Shown: positions 27,231 through 41,941, numbered from the stretch's first letter. The stretch is DNA of 64,000 nt from Triglochin maritima (GCA_963682175.1 OY821783.1:38524301-38588300); one strand, 5' to 3'. Numbers and translations are program-made. Notes: generated from the letters alone by a model not told the origin.

Positions 27231-28790
27231 AAAACTACTTAAATCGTCAATCTAATTACCATTTTGCCCTTCACAATTCATTTAATACTCATTTCGTCAC
27301 GTCTCTTAAACTAAGGATTATGTCTACGCTTTCCTCATTTTACCAGTACTAACACCACTAAAATGTTTGGCGAAGCGTCTGGATCTAGGAAAGTAAGTCC
27401 AACAAAAACAATTCAGTGTCGGGTGTCTGTGTAAGCCACTGCCCCCAAGGATGGGGCGTCTGGCTAGGACGCCCCCTAGATGGGGACATCAGCTTACATA
27501 GATGCCGGTCCCATGGTCGATGCGCTCAGGCAGGATGCCTTTCCCATGGGATGGGCGTCTGGCTAGGACGCCCCTTAAGGGGGGGGGGTCCTAGCGAGAT
27601 GACTTTTTTAATGTTGTGTTATTTTAAATTATTTCAGGTTCAGTTGCAAGATTTCGGTGGTGATGGGGTAGATTACAGTGATAGTCAGCAGATATTTGAA
27701 ACAATCGATCACGCGAGTAGATGAGCGAAACAAGTTGTCATTGGAACCAGGTTTTTTGTGGTAATATTATAATATAAATCACATGCAAATAATCAGATGA
27801 ATTGTTATCTGAGATGCTATCGCAGCAATGAAATGAGTACTTCCCGGAATATGGATATTGCAGTACGGAAGAACACGAAAAGAAAGAGTTGCGGTTGTCG
27901 TTTTTTGATAAAGGTGGTCGAGCGACGGGACCGTGATGGATGAGTCGTAGTTTCTTATAGTACTCATGGTCAGCACAACCACAGACTTGCAGTTTATCCA
28001 GAGGGTCACCGACAGATCAGCGGTCTTAGTCCTGGGGCCAAGAAAATTGTTCGTGATATGATTTAGGCACAAGCGAAACCACGTAACATCTTGTTGGCAG
28101 TAAAGAAGAAATTCTCACAGGATAATCCTAATCAGAGACACATTTATAACTTCAGAGAGTACATGAGGAAAACGAAATATGAAGACGAGAATCCCGCTTA
28201 GCAGTTTCTGCACCAGGCAATGCAGTATCAGTACTTACATTGGATTATGGCGGATGAAGAAACTAATGTCGTCACTCACGCACTTTTAGCACATCCGACA
28301 TCAGTTTAGTTGTTGGCACATACCCTTTTGTAATCTGCATGGATTCGACGTACAAAACAAACAAATACAAGATGCATTTGTTCGAGATGGTTGGAGTGAC
28401 ACCAACAAACATGAACTTCCTTGTCGTCTATGCGATTATGAAGGATGAGACCGAGTGTAGTTACCGGTAGGTGTTGGAGAAGTTGCGAAAACTGTTATTG
28501 GATAATGTCAGCCTGATTGCAATAATAACAGACTAGGAGTTAAGGCTTATACGACCAGTGAGAGATGTTTTTCCTGAGTCTGCTCATTTACTTTGCACAT
28601 GTCATATCAACAAAGACGTATACAATTACGCATACCACGCATTCAGCAAAAACAAATAGTTTGCAGAAAATTTGAAGTGTGAAAAGTAGAGGAAAGTCCT
28701 GCTTTCCACTTCAGAAACCGACTACGATAGAATTGTGCATAATCTAAAAGAATTAAACTTGACTAGTTTTTTTGGTCTTTTGGTAGAAAA
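27230..28790 (+). mobile_element. MULE-1, decayed Mutator-like element (plus orientation)
   Basis: The left end (about 27230-27400) matches the outer end of MULE-2 (about 63740-63910, inverted), for example TCATTTAATACTCATTTCGT. Next come GTCTGG(C/T)(T)AGGACG-type words repeated at about 27449, 27550 and, in MULE-2, about 63695. A transposase pseudogene follows. The right terminus is not recognised, so the 3' part is probably lost. Confidence 0.55.
27640..28780 (+). pseudogene. MULE transposase (MURA-type) pseudogene
   Basis: Translation in pieces gives VQLQDFGGDGVDY at the start and, around 28331-28440, ICMDSTYKTNKYKM, followed by VTPTNMNFLV and YAIMKDE. This is the signature of the MULE transposase catalytic domain, including the first catalytic Asp. 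A match to HLLCTCHINKDVYNYAYHA follows near 28590. Several stops and frame changes break it (for example after SYR near 28470). The MULE-2 copy shares the same segments. Not functional. Confidence 0.8.
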
Positions 28791-29071
28791 TGAGATAGAG
28801 GATAGATAGAAAAGGAGAGACGAGTGAAGTAAAGGTTTGGATTTTTTCAATTTTTTGTTATTATTAAGAATATTTTTAAATTTTAACGGGATTTGTGACG
28901 AAATGTCTTTATTATGCCACGTTTGAGTGCAGTCAAGAAAATTACTCTAAAATTTATACTCCCAAAAAGCTAAACAGTTAAACAAATAGGTCAACTTAAG
29001 GGATATGGGTTTGCAAAAACCATCAAATCTATACCACCCAAACAACATTAAGAAATTGGAATCCGGAAATG
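28791..29071. other. Spacer between MULE-1 and Harbinger-1
   Basis: AT-rich. Positions about 28795-28995 partly repeat 26895-27205 in direct orientation (GAGAGA..GTGA..GGTTTGG, then CCCAAAAAGCTAAACAGTTA against CCCGAAAAGCTAAATAGTTA). No gene seen. Confidence 0.4.
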
Positions 29072-29466
29072 TAAGAGCACCCTTAACGGGTGCTCTTTGC
29101 CCGGGCAGCCCTCCCTTAACGGGAGGGCGCGCCCAGGGCGGGGCGCCCTGGGCGGATTCCCGAGCGGCAGGCCGCCCGGGTGGGGGGCCACGTGCCCCCC
29201 CTATTCGTCCAATTTTTTTTGTTTTTGTTTTAAAAATAAAGATTATTTTTATAATTAGGATAATGTATTAATTAGGTAAATGGAATTTAATTAATTAGGT
29301 ATTACAAAATAATTGAAAAAATATTTTATGATTAATTAACAATTTTATGATTTACTTAGATATAAAAAAATTAAAAAAATCATAAATAAATTAAGAAATA
29401 CAAAATACAAATACAATACATATACACTTCAGAAACAAAATACAATACAAGTACAGAATACGAAAT

Positions 29467-29838
29467 ACTGTAGGTCCTCGACGTTTGAGAAGTCCAAGCC
29501 TCGATCAAATCGCCTCGTCTTTAGTGAGTCACGCGCGTACTGTAAGTCCTCGATGTTTGAGAAGTTCAAGCCTCAATTCAATCGTCTCGTCTTTAGTGAA
29601 TCACGCGCGTACTGTAGGTCCTCGATGCTTGAGAAGTCCAAGCCTCGATTCAATCGTCTCGTCTTTAGTGAATCACGTGCGTACTGTAGGTCCTCGATGC
29701 TTGAGAAGTCTAAGCCTCGATCCAATCGTCTCGTGTTTAGTGAATCACGCGCGTAGTGTAGGTCCTCGATGCTTGAGAAGTTTAAGCCTCGATCCAATCG
29801 TCTCGTCTTTTGTGAGTCACGCGCGTATTGTAGGTTAC
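29467..29838 (+). repeat. 72-bp tandem repeat, five full copies, upstream of the Harbinger-1 transposase
   Basis: Units start at 29467, 29539, 29611, 29683 and 29755, each beginning ACTGTA(G/A)GTCCTCGA or a one-base variant, with a partial sixth copy at 29827. Because 72 is a multiple of three, all frames through it stay open; the 60-120 codon frames here are artefacts. It ends about 60 bp before the transposase start. Confidence 0.9.
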
Positions 29839-29896
29839 TGCTCAGAACTATAAATGTACCCCTCCTGGTTGGTTCTCTCTCATTCATCTACGAACA

Positions 29897-31210
29897 ATGT
29901 CTTCACCCGATAACTCTTCCAGTTGGAAGTCTTCATCATCTTCAACATCCAATGACGAAGTTTACGACCAAGTGTTGAACTCCTTAACGGAGTATGTCTC
30001 CCAAGTGGTGGACCAACATCCTAAGAGGCGTAGAATGCGAACTTCGAACCCAGATAGAGATAGGGAGCTTGGTTACAACCGTTTGATTGTCGATTATTTT
30101 TCTAACGACCATGTTTATCCTGACAACATTTTCAGGAGAAGATTTAGGATGCGAAAGCATGTATTTCTTCGCATTTTGAGTACCATTGAGGCGTCTGATG
30201 TCTTCTTCCAACGTAATCCAGACGCCACCGGTAGGATGAGCATCTTTGACCTGCAGAAATGTACTGCGGCGATTCGTATGCTAGCGTACGGTGTTGAGGC
30301 TGATGAGGTGGACGAATACTTGAGGCTAAGTGAATCCACGGCAAGAAACACACTTGAGAAATTCTGCGATGGTGTAATTAACAACTTCGGCGGTGAGTAT
30401 CTCCGAAGACCTAATGCAAATGACCTAGCACGACTACTTGAAGTTGGTGAGCAGCGTGAGTTCCCAGGCATGATGGGAAGTATCGATTGCATGCACTGGG
30501 TGTGGAAAAATTGCCCTGTTGCGTGGATGGGCCAATATCAAGGGCGTAGTGGCAATGCCACTCTTGTTCTAGAGGCAGTGGCGTCGGCTGACTTGTGGAT
30601 ATGGCACTCGTTTTTTGGCACACCAGGTTCATGCAACGACTTAAATGTCCTGCAACGATCTCCGGTTTTTGACGACGTAATGGAAGGACGAGCTCCACCT
30701 GTGAATTTTGAGGTAAATGGTTCTCGATATAATATGAGATATTATCTTACTGATGGTATTTATCCAAAATGGGCAGCATTCATTCCGTCCATCGTTCATC
30801 CACAAACACCGAAGGATAGGTTATTTGCTGAATGACAAGAAGCAGCACGCAAAGATGTAGAACGTGCATTTGGAGTCTTGCAAGCACGATTCGCGATAGT
30901 GAAGAAGTCATCTCTTGCATGGAGTAAGATTGTACTTAACAAAATAATGACAGCTTGCATTGTAATGCATAATATGATAGTGGAGGATGAACGTGATTCC
31001 TTCGGTAATTTTGGAGATTGGAACGAATTTGTTGAGGATCAACCTGGAAATTCCGTGAACGACGCGGTTCGGTATTCCACTGACCGTGTATTGGATATTA
31101 CCAGGTACTTGAGAAGGAGAGATCAAGTGCGTGATCGCACCACACATTTGAACCTTCAAGCCGATTTGGTCGACAATATATGGCAACGCTTTGGAGGAAA
31201 TGCGTCTTGA
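29897..31210 (+). pseudogene. PIF/Harbinger-type transposase (DDE nuclease), single premature stop
   Basis: The frame from ATG 29897 encodes a plant PIF/Harbinger transposase of about 437 residues. It has a FRRRFRMRKHVFLRIL region, then MLAYGV, the first Asp in MGSIDCMHW, the second in GSCNDLNVLQRSP, LTDGIYPKW, and the catalytic Glu in KDVERAFGVLQ, ending IWQRFGGNAS. A single TGA at 30833-30835 lies between LFAE and QEAARKD. The second Harbinger copy has Cys there (LFAQCQE), so a Cys codon probably mutated to stop. All three catalytic residues are otherwise present. These enzymes excise and insert DNA with their MYB-like partner. Confidence 0.88.
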
Positions 31211-31593
31211 TGTATTTGAAGTTTAGTATTTATGTTTAGTATTTAAGCATGTATTTTTAGTTTCTAAATTTCCGGTTAATGTACTATGTAATGTGGTTTT
31301 CTAATTTTTAATAATATTTTCGTATTTATTAATTAAATGTTAATTAAAAACGAATGATTGTTGATATTAAATAATTACAATAATGATTATTAATATATTC
31401 TGTTGATTGTTGAAAGAGTTTTGGAGAGAAGAATAAAAATAATGACGTGACAACAAATACTGTAACGTGATTGGGTGGATTGGGTAATGGTTAAAGATTT
31501 TGTAGGGGGGGTGGTTTGTGCTGACGTGGTAGAGAGAGAAGGAGAGATCAAGGGCGCCCGGGAACTGCCTTGGCGCTGTTAATGATGCTCTAA

Positions 31594-31816
31594 ACCCATG
31601 CATACAGTGCACAGTATTCGAAATATATACATTTATACCTCAAGTCAAGTCTTGTTGAGCACGTGATAGCTTTAATTGATATCTCTTTGTATATATGCTT
31701 CATATATAAATTAAGGTTATATATTTTCCTCATGCTTACTTATTCAAAGTTTTTTTCGGCTTGTTTCAGTTTTCCGATCGAATTGGTTTCTTGATCGATC
31801 CTTATTAATTTCATGC
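31594..31816 (+). promoter_or_regulatory. CRK-2 proximal promoter remnant
   Basis: Only about 223 bp separate the Harbinger-1 target duplication from the CRK-2 start codon. The stretch contains a G-box CACGTG (about 31660) and TATA-like TATATA motifs (about 31690-31705). Anything further upstream in the present gene is transposon DNA. Confidence 0.45.
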
Positions 31817-34877
<3,061 letters not shown>

Positions 34878-36492
34878 GAAGGGGTCTATGTAAAATCATC
34901 AACCACTTCCAAATTATCGTCGTGCTCTCGAAAATTTGCTACATATCTATGTTTTGGGATTTCAGAATAAGTCCACATAGCAGCCTGTCAAACATGCTTT
35001 GTTGAGCAATTATATGTATATTCCTTACGAGTGTAAGACATTGGTATTGTACACCTTATTAATTTTAATAGCTTTTCCAAGTTTTTATCGCTTTATTTTC
35101 AAAAATTATGTTATTGTGTCAAGCACAAATTCTGAATGCCGGATATCTCTTTTGCCGTTTGAGTGGTCAGTCAATACATGCAAACATCGAAAAAACCTTA
35201 TTTAGAAGCAGTAAGAACAATAGTGAAGTACGTGAAATGTACTATAGATTTTGGTCTTTTATACCAAAGTACAGAAAATCAAAAACTAGTTAGGTACGTA
35301 TTGTAATGCTTATTAATGTTTAATGATATTTTGGTTAGTTGTTTGATAGTTGGAGTACTAATTGCAAAGAAAAACTCTGATTTTATGAGTATTTGATTAA
35401 ATAAACTAATAACTTGATTAATTGCAGAATAAGCCCTGGATTTAATTATATTGTTTTAATTGTGTAATAATTGGATTTATTGCTGGAAAAATCCTGAATT
35501 CAATTGTATTTGAATAAATGAATTATAATTGGGTAAATTACTATTCTTCCACTAAACTTATGAGAATTGTGAATTATAAGGAAATTTTAGGCAATTTACA
35601 CGTATACCCCTACACTTTTAATTGTGGACTTAGAACTATAATTTCATCATGTCGCTTAGATGATTGTTATAGTCTTGTTAATTATTTACTATTATCTACC
35701 TTGTTGGGGTTGTTGATCCGTGTTTTGGGGGTAGATTGCGTCACTCATTTGCCTTGTGAGATCGTGAGTTTGAGAAGGGTTCGCGGAACCGTTTGTCCAC
35801 CTACGTTGTGACGAGTGGCTGTTGGAGTGTTGCTCACGGACTCGGACGTGTGGTCGAGTAGTGGAGGAGACGTGTGAGTCACGTATGACTAGATGTTAGG
35901 GTGTTTCCTTGGTTGTGCGGTTCGGAAAGGTCCACCCACGTTGTGACGAGTGACCGTTCGGGAGCGTTGCTCACGGGCTCAGGCTTGCGGTCGACTTTCG
36001 AAGCCGGATGCGGAACTGGTCAGCTCACCAGCGTTGTGACGGGGGGGCGTTTGGGAGCGTTGCTCACGGGCTCGGGTGCGTGGTTGGAGTAGGGCGTTGC
36101 CTTGTGGGCCGGATGCGCGGTCTTGTCGAGGGTGCACGCTCGGCCTCGTTGGGCGCGTGACCACCTTGGAACACGAGACCAGTGTGAGTCGTCAGGGACG
36201 GCTAGACCTTGTTCAGTGTCAGGTTGGGGTGGTGTACTGGGTCTTGATTTAAGACTCAGCGTGCCTGTTCGTGTGCAGGTGGACGCGGTAGGTGATTGGA
36301 GGCGACTTGGGCTTGGGACGCGTGGACTGGATCTGTTGAGCTCAATTGTTATGTATTTTTCCAACTCCTCTTAGTTGTTGTGTACTAGGTTTCAGATTGC
36401 TTGTATTTTCCTTTCGCATTGTACCTTGACTTGACCTTATCATATATTTTAAATTGAGACCTCAAGTTGGTTATTACAGTTAATGTCCATTT
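34878..36492. other. CRK-2 3' flank and GC-rich repeat region
   Basis: AT-rich sequence to about 35700 with no gene. From about 35790 to 36090 there are three diverged units of a block containing CGTTGTGACG..GAGCGTTGCTCACGGGCTC. A related passage (GTTGGAGTAGGGCGTTG..) recurs at 46560-46690. This is probably part of an old LTR whose far end may be the GGGCGTTACA at about 40500-40509, beyond the nested solo LTR. No protein is supported. Confidence 0.4.
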
Positions 36493-39400
36493 TGTAGGAT
36501 TTCGTGTCCCTATGTATGTATATATTTTAAAAAATTAATACAACATACAAGATCGTTTTCATATTTTCAACAATTTTTATGTACATAGTTTTCTGATTAT
36601 TCTAATAACATGCAATCCTACATTTATTAAAATAAATCACAATGGTAGAATCATACCTAAAGATTCTCTAAAACTTTTTTGAAGTTTCGGAGTCGCGTTG
36701 CCTGTTGAATCATCCACGGAATTGCTTCCTAGTGTTCACCAAACTCTAAACAAGATTAGAGAGAAAGGAGCTAGTCAATCAATCTCTAACAAGGTTTAGA
36801 ATCTAGCTAATAACCCCTCTTTAAGCTCCTGAGATTCTTATCTCTAAAACTTAAATTTACTAAGAGATTTTCGTGGTGATTAGGGAGAGATTAATGAGAG
36901 AAAGAATTTTTGCATTAGTTATTAAACAAGTATGAGTAGGGGTCCTTTTATAGTCTCCCAAAACATCCTCATCAAGAGCTATTATTTAGCCATGATCTCT
37001 TGCTTGTTCTCTCCTAAAATTAATCTCTAATTTCCACATAATCACCCACAAAAAACGTTTTAATTAAATATGGAATTAATTCACCCATGATTTAATTAAT
37101 CTCTTAATAATTCAGGCAGAATCGTTCTTGTTCGGTAGACCGATAATTATTCGGTCAACCGAACCATTCGGTTATAATACGTGTTCGGTGCACCGTGAGA
37201 TAGACGATCGACCGAGTCTGCATGAGACCACTGTAGGATTTCATGTTTAATTATACATATATATTTTTCTAATTTTCATGTATAATAAGGATCAATTTTC
37301 AATTTTCTAGAATTTATTGCATGCATCGGTTTGTTTTAACAAACTAGTTTCAAAAACTTGTTTAAAACAAACATGAAGGAGCTCCGAAATTCATACCTAG
37401 AAGTTCTCTAAAACTTCTCGAAGATTCGAAGACGGTTGGGATGCTCTTCGCTGCGCCGGATGCCTCCGAGTATTCACCAAACTCTAAACAAGATCGGAGA
37501 GAGGGAAGCTAGTCTCTCAATCTCCGATTGGGTTTAGAATCTAATTACTAACCCCTCTTTAGTTCCCTTTAGAAGATGACCTCTGAAGAACTAAAACTAA
37601 ACTTAAGAATTAAGGAATTTTCGTGGAGAATTATGGAGAGAGATTTTGCATAAGAAAAATAATGAATTAATTAAGGAGGTAATGAGATAACCTTGTATTT
37701 ATAGGTTCTCTCCAAATTACCTATTCATGTGCAACCTCTTGCCCATGATTCCATGCAAAATTCCATCTAACCATCCATTATTTATTAATAAATAATCTTA
37801 GCCACGAATTAAATCAATTATGGACTAATTCCATGCATGATCTAATTAATTCTTAAATTAATTCTGCATAAAACCGTCTGACCGGTCGACCGTCTGCGAG
37901 GTCCGGTCGACCGTTTAGACCTGGTTTCGGTCGACCGTTTAGACACTCGGTCGACCGTACGCAACATTAAAATATTTCATCACAATGTTCGGTCGACCGA
38001 CCGATAAATTCGGTCGACCGAAAACGAACAGACGAAATCCCTGTTACGATGTACACACATCCGGTCGACCGTGCAATATTGCGGTCGACCGTCCCACATC
38101 CGGTCGACCGTTTACTGTTTAGCGGTCGACCGTTTGTGCACTGTGCTGCAGACTTGTCAAATTTCGGTTTAACCCCTACAAAATTTGACATTTCGGGATT
38201 AGTAATAAATTCACAACTTATGTAACATATTATCCTATGTAATGATCAATCATTACACCCCCATAATATTTACATCACATATGAATTTAATTTAGATTCT
38301 AATTATGTTATAAATCACAACATAATTTTGATTTTGCTTGTTCACCCCATGTGTCATATTTTCTACATGAAACCCGACACATCATATGAACTCAAAATCC
38401 TCATTTCTTGTTTCCCAGTTTTGTGGTGTGACCTATGGGAGGATCTAAACTAAGTTGACAGTGATATTAAGAGCTTAATATCACAAGCTATAAGCGGTAT
38501 CTAGCTACACATTATAGCTCCCAATTAGTTAGATGTCTTAATTCCACTCGAACCAAAACCCGATCCACTTAGTGATGGAGTGCACCACTTGTGTCCGTCC
38601 CTTGCCTCATGATATTAAGAATACACACAAAGTAGTATTGTGTCATCTTTGTATTAGTATTCATTTCTTGATCTCTTTAAGCTAGTTATAAATATGTGAC
38701 TTAACTCAAATCACATTGTGCACATTATAACTTTGCTTTATCAAGGGGCCCACTAATATCATCATTCAATTAAGAGGGGCAATGATAGTCTTTTGACTAA
38801 CTATCTTCTCCAACAAAAGTTGTACTTAACCAACCAATGCCTTTACACTACACTGATCGATAGTTCAAGACACTGATCTAATTAAGTATTCCTTAAGTGA
38901 TTAAATATAAGTCTCATATCAAAGGACCAAAGACACAGTAAAATATTAATGACACAGAAACACATTTCTATAATATTTTACTTATTAGGTCTATTCAGTA
39001 TACAAAAGTAATATTTTCCTCTTTTGCATACCCGTGTCGTCACTCACTTGTAGAGCTACAATGATCTATGACCAACACGACAATCTTAACTCGGTAATTA
39101 ATGTCCCATGTTAATTACCATGATTGCGAATATCTTTTGTTTTATGCAAACCAATATCTTTCAGAGCTCTACGGTTAAGGACCAAGAGCCTCTTCCTTAA
39201 CACTTCTAAAAGACGAATAACATAAACAAGGAACAAAATGATTTCTCATTCAATTCATAATAATTGACATTTAAAAGTAAAACTTTTAGAACACATTCCC
39301 TTCAAAAAATTCCCTGGAAGAATTCGTTCGAACCACGTCTTTTACTCGGTCTACCACATCTTATATAATATATTATCATATGTAATATTAAATTATTACA

Positions 39401-40443
39401 CCCCATAATATATATATATCTCATATGAATTTATTATGATTCTAATTATGTCAATTCTCATGACATATTGATTTTATTCATTCACCACATGTGTCTCATT
39501 TTCACATGAAACCCGACACATCATATGAACTTAAAATCAAGCCTCTTGTTTCCCAGTTTTGTGGTGTGACCTATAGGAGGATCTAAACCAAATTGGCAGA
39601 GATATTAAACACTTAATATCTCAAACTATAAGCGGTATCTAGCTACACATTATAGTTACCCAATTAGCATAGATGTCTTTGTTCCACCTGAACCAAAACA
39701 CGGTCCATTTAATGATGTAAGTGCATCACTTGTGTCCGTCCCTTACCTCATGATATTAAGAACATATACAAAGTAGAAATGTGTCACATTTGTATTATAT
39801 TCATTTTTTGATCTCTTTAAGCTAATTATAACTATGTGACTTAACTCAAGTCACATTGTGCACATTATAATTTTGTTTTATCAAGGGGCCCACTAATATC
39901 ATCACTCAATTAAGAGGGGCAATGATAATCGTTTGACTAGCTATTTTTTCCAGCACAAGTCATGTTCAATCAACTATTGCCGTTATCACTACACTCATTG
40001 GTAGCTTTTGACAATAATCAAATTAAACACTTCTTGAGTGAAAATATATAAGTCTCATATCTTAGGATCCAAGACACAGTAAACACTAATGACACGAAAC
40101 ACAATTCCATAGTGTTTTACTTGTAAGGTCTATTCAACATATAAAAGTAATTTTTTCCTCTTTTATATACTCATGTCGTCAATTATTTGTAGAGCTACAA
40201 CAATCGTTGACCAACACGACAATCTTATCTCGGTAATTAATGTTCCATGTTAATTACCATGATTGTGAATAACTTTTGATTTATGTAAATCATTATCTTT
40301 TAGAGCCCTACAGTTAAGGACCAAGCGCATCTTCCTTAACTCTTCCAAAAGACGAATACCATAATCAAGGAACAAATGTTTGCACATTCAATTCATAATA
40401 ATTGACATATAAAAGTAAAACTTTTAGAACACATTCCTTTTCA
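36493..40443 (-). repeat. Solo LTR A (TGTAG family) interrupted by LTR B
   Basis: It begins TGTAGGATTTCGTG, ends ACACATTCCTTTTCA, with a perfect 5-bp duplication CATTT (36488-36492 and 40444-40448). TATAAAAGG on the minus strand (about 36945) indicates minus orientation. Before the break (about 37130-37210) it holds CGGTAGACCG, CGGTCAACCG, CGGTGCACCG and a GATCGACCG, the same CGGT-NN-ACCG palindromes. Without the insert it is about 1.88 kb. Confidence 0.8.
37232..39304 (-). repeat. LTR B (TGTAG family) inside LTR A
   Basis: It starts TGTAGGATTTCATG and ends ACACATTCCCTTCA (2073 bp). No clear target duplication is seen (ACCAC left, AAAAA right), so it may have entered by recombination or suffered later change. 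TATAAATA on the minus strand lies at 37696-37703. The palindrome array with nine or more CGGTCGACCG sites lies at about 37879-38131, upstream of that TATA in minus orientation. Confidence 0.7.
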
Positions 40444-40510
40444 CATTTTTCGCTTCCTTTTGGTGTTGTACTCATTGTTGTGTCCTGAGTGCAGATTAGG
40501 GGCGTTACAG

Positions 40511-40984
40511 TGACAGATATCTTCACTAAATGACTTAACCAAGTAAAGTTTGAAAAACTTCGTCATCGACTTAGGATGGCAAAAAAAGGGTTGGTGTTGA
40601 GGGCGAGCGTTAAAGATCCAACACTAACCCAAGCCCAAAAAATTATATTACTTAAGTCAATTATTAGTCCAACCCATTAAGCTCAATTTAGAGAATTCAT
40701 ACTCTAGATATGTTTTCCTTATCCAACACTTGGAAACTTCCTTCAAGTTTCAAAGTAAAAACTTCAACTCTTCCACAAGCTTCCCTTCACACCTATAACT
40801 AGGAGTGTCATCTCACATTCCAAATCATCCAAGTGATGAGTACTTCACAACACAAAGAGTGAGTCATGTGTAATTGTGTAGTGTAGTCATTTAGTATTGA
40901 AGTGAGTTTGTGTTGTTTTAACAACATTGATTGTGCAATACAATTGTCATTGTTCTTTCCTCTCTATTTCTTCTCTACTCAACA
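40511..40984 (+). mobile_element. Ty1/Copia remnant: end of pol plus 3' LTR
   Basis: 40511-40578 translates as TDIFTK, stop, LNQVKFEKLRHRLRM, the conserved end of Copia RNase H. A short A/G run (aaaaaaaggg) then precedes a 390-bp LTR (40595-40984, TGTTGAGGG..CTCAACA). The LTR abuts exon 7 of a CRK relic. The rest of the Copia element is missing; sequence to its left ends with GGGCGTTACA, probably the end of another LTR. Confidence 0.7.
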
Positions 40985-41556
40985 ATATGTCACCTGAGTA
41001 TCTCATGAGAGGTAACTTCTCAGAGAAATTGGATATATTCGGCTTTGGAGTTTAAGTACTAGACATTATAACAGGTCAAAAGATTATTGACCATTTCGGA
41101 CATGAAAATTCAATCGACCTCCTAGGCTATGTAAGTAACAATTAAGTAATTGGCTAGGTCTTATATATCGATGTGTTTGTTCATGATCACTTGCTATCTC
41201 ACCAGGTATGGAGAAATTGGCGAAATAACACGACATTGAAGGCAATTGATTCATCTTTGGAAGGGAGATATCTGCAAAGTGAAGCAATAATATGCGTTCA
41301 GATCGGCTTGCTTTGCATTCAAGAGGATCCGGCTGACAGACCCACAATGTCGAATGTTAATTTCATGCTCAATAGTCACTTTATTTCAGTTCGCCCCCCA
41401 TCAAGGCCAGCATTTGTTATTGGTCATACCATAGTTGATTCAGATGATATTAGCAGAATGTGTGATCCCTCCAAAGGAATTGCATATCAATCTGACACTA
41501 GGTCGGCTCGACATACGTCAAATAACACATCAATTACAGAATTGATACCATGGTAA
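40985..41556 (+). pseudogene. CRK relic: last two exons of a third plus-strand CRK
   Basis: Exon 7 homologue (40985-41130) starts at MSPEYLMRGNF and has a stop (TAA 41053-41055) where CRK-1 reads Leu in GVLVLEI. A GT..AG intron follows, then the exon 8 homologue (41206-41556): VWRNWRNN.., LLCIQEDPADRPTM and a normal stop. Exons 1-6 are absent, replaced by the Copia LTR. It is closest in style to CRK-1 (VRPPSRPAFVIG). Non-functional. Confidence 0.85.
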
Positions 41557-41941
41557 CTATTAGGTCGTTACTAACCAAGACCTGAACGACCTGGTCATCA
41601 GCTTTCTCTCTCTTCCACATCAGCTTTCTCTTTCCTCAACCCACATTCTTCTCTTTCCTACACTATTCACATTTTAACCACAACCCAACACAACCCACAA
41701 CAACCTACCTCTCTCCTCCACATCATCTTTTATTTCCATTAACTTTTATTATATTCCAAAATCAATTATATTTACCCAAAACATTAATAATTCAAACAGA
41801 TATTTATTAATAAGCAAATAATTATTTTTATCAATAAAAAACAAAATACATATTTATTTAAACCATTATACGTAGTGTAATACAATAAAATATTACATTA
41901 CCTCAATTTCATTAAAATGAAAATGCATACTACTAAAAAAA

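Larger units (their letters stand above)
29075..31590 (+). mobile_element. PIF/Harbinger element 1
   Basis: It starts GAGCACCCTTAACGGG and ends with the imperfect inverse (minus strand GAGCATCATTAACAGC). It is flanked by the 3-bp duplication TAA (29072-29074 and 31591-31593), typical of PIF/Harbinger. It carries five consecutive GC-rich hairpins at the left end, a 72-bp tandem repeat, then a transposase gene with one nonsense codon. No ORF1 (MYB/SANT-like) gene was found in it, so it would need that partner from elsewhere. Confidence 0.82.

Noticed and set aside
29485..29853. 122-codon frame of RSLSLDPIVSSLV-type repeats and companion frames on both strands
   Set aside because: Produced by the 72-bp tandem repeat, whose length is a multiple of three.
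36102..36374. 90-codon frame in the GC-rich region downstream of CRK-2
   Set aside because: Overlaps frames on the other strand and a diverged repeat; no recognisable protein.
37232..39304. Target-site duplication for LTR B
   Set aside because: Flanks ACCAC and AAAAA do not match; no duplication claimed.
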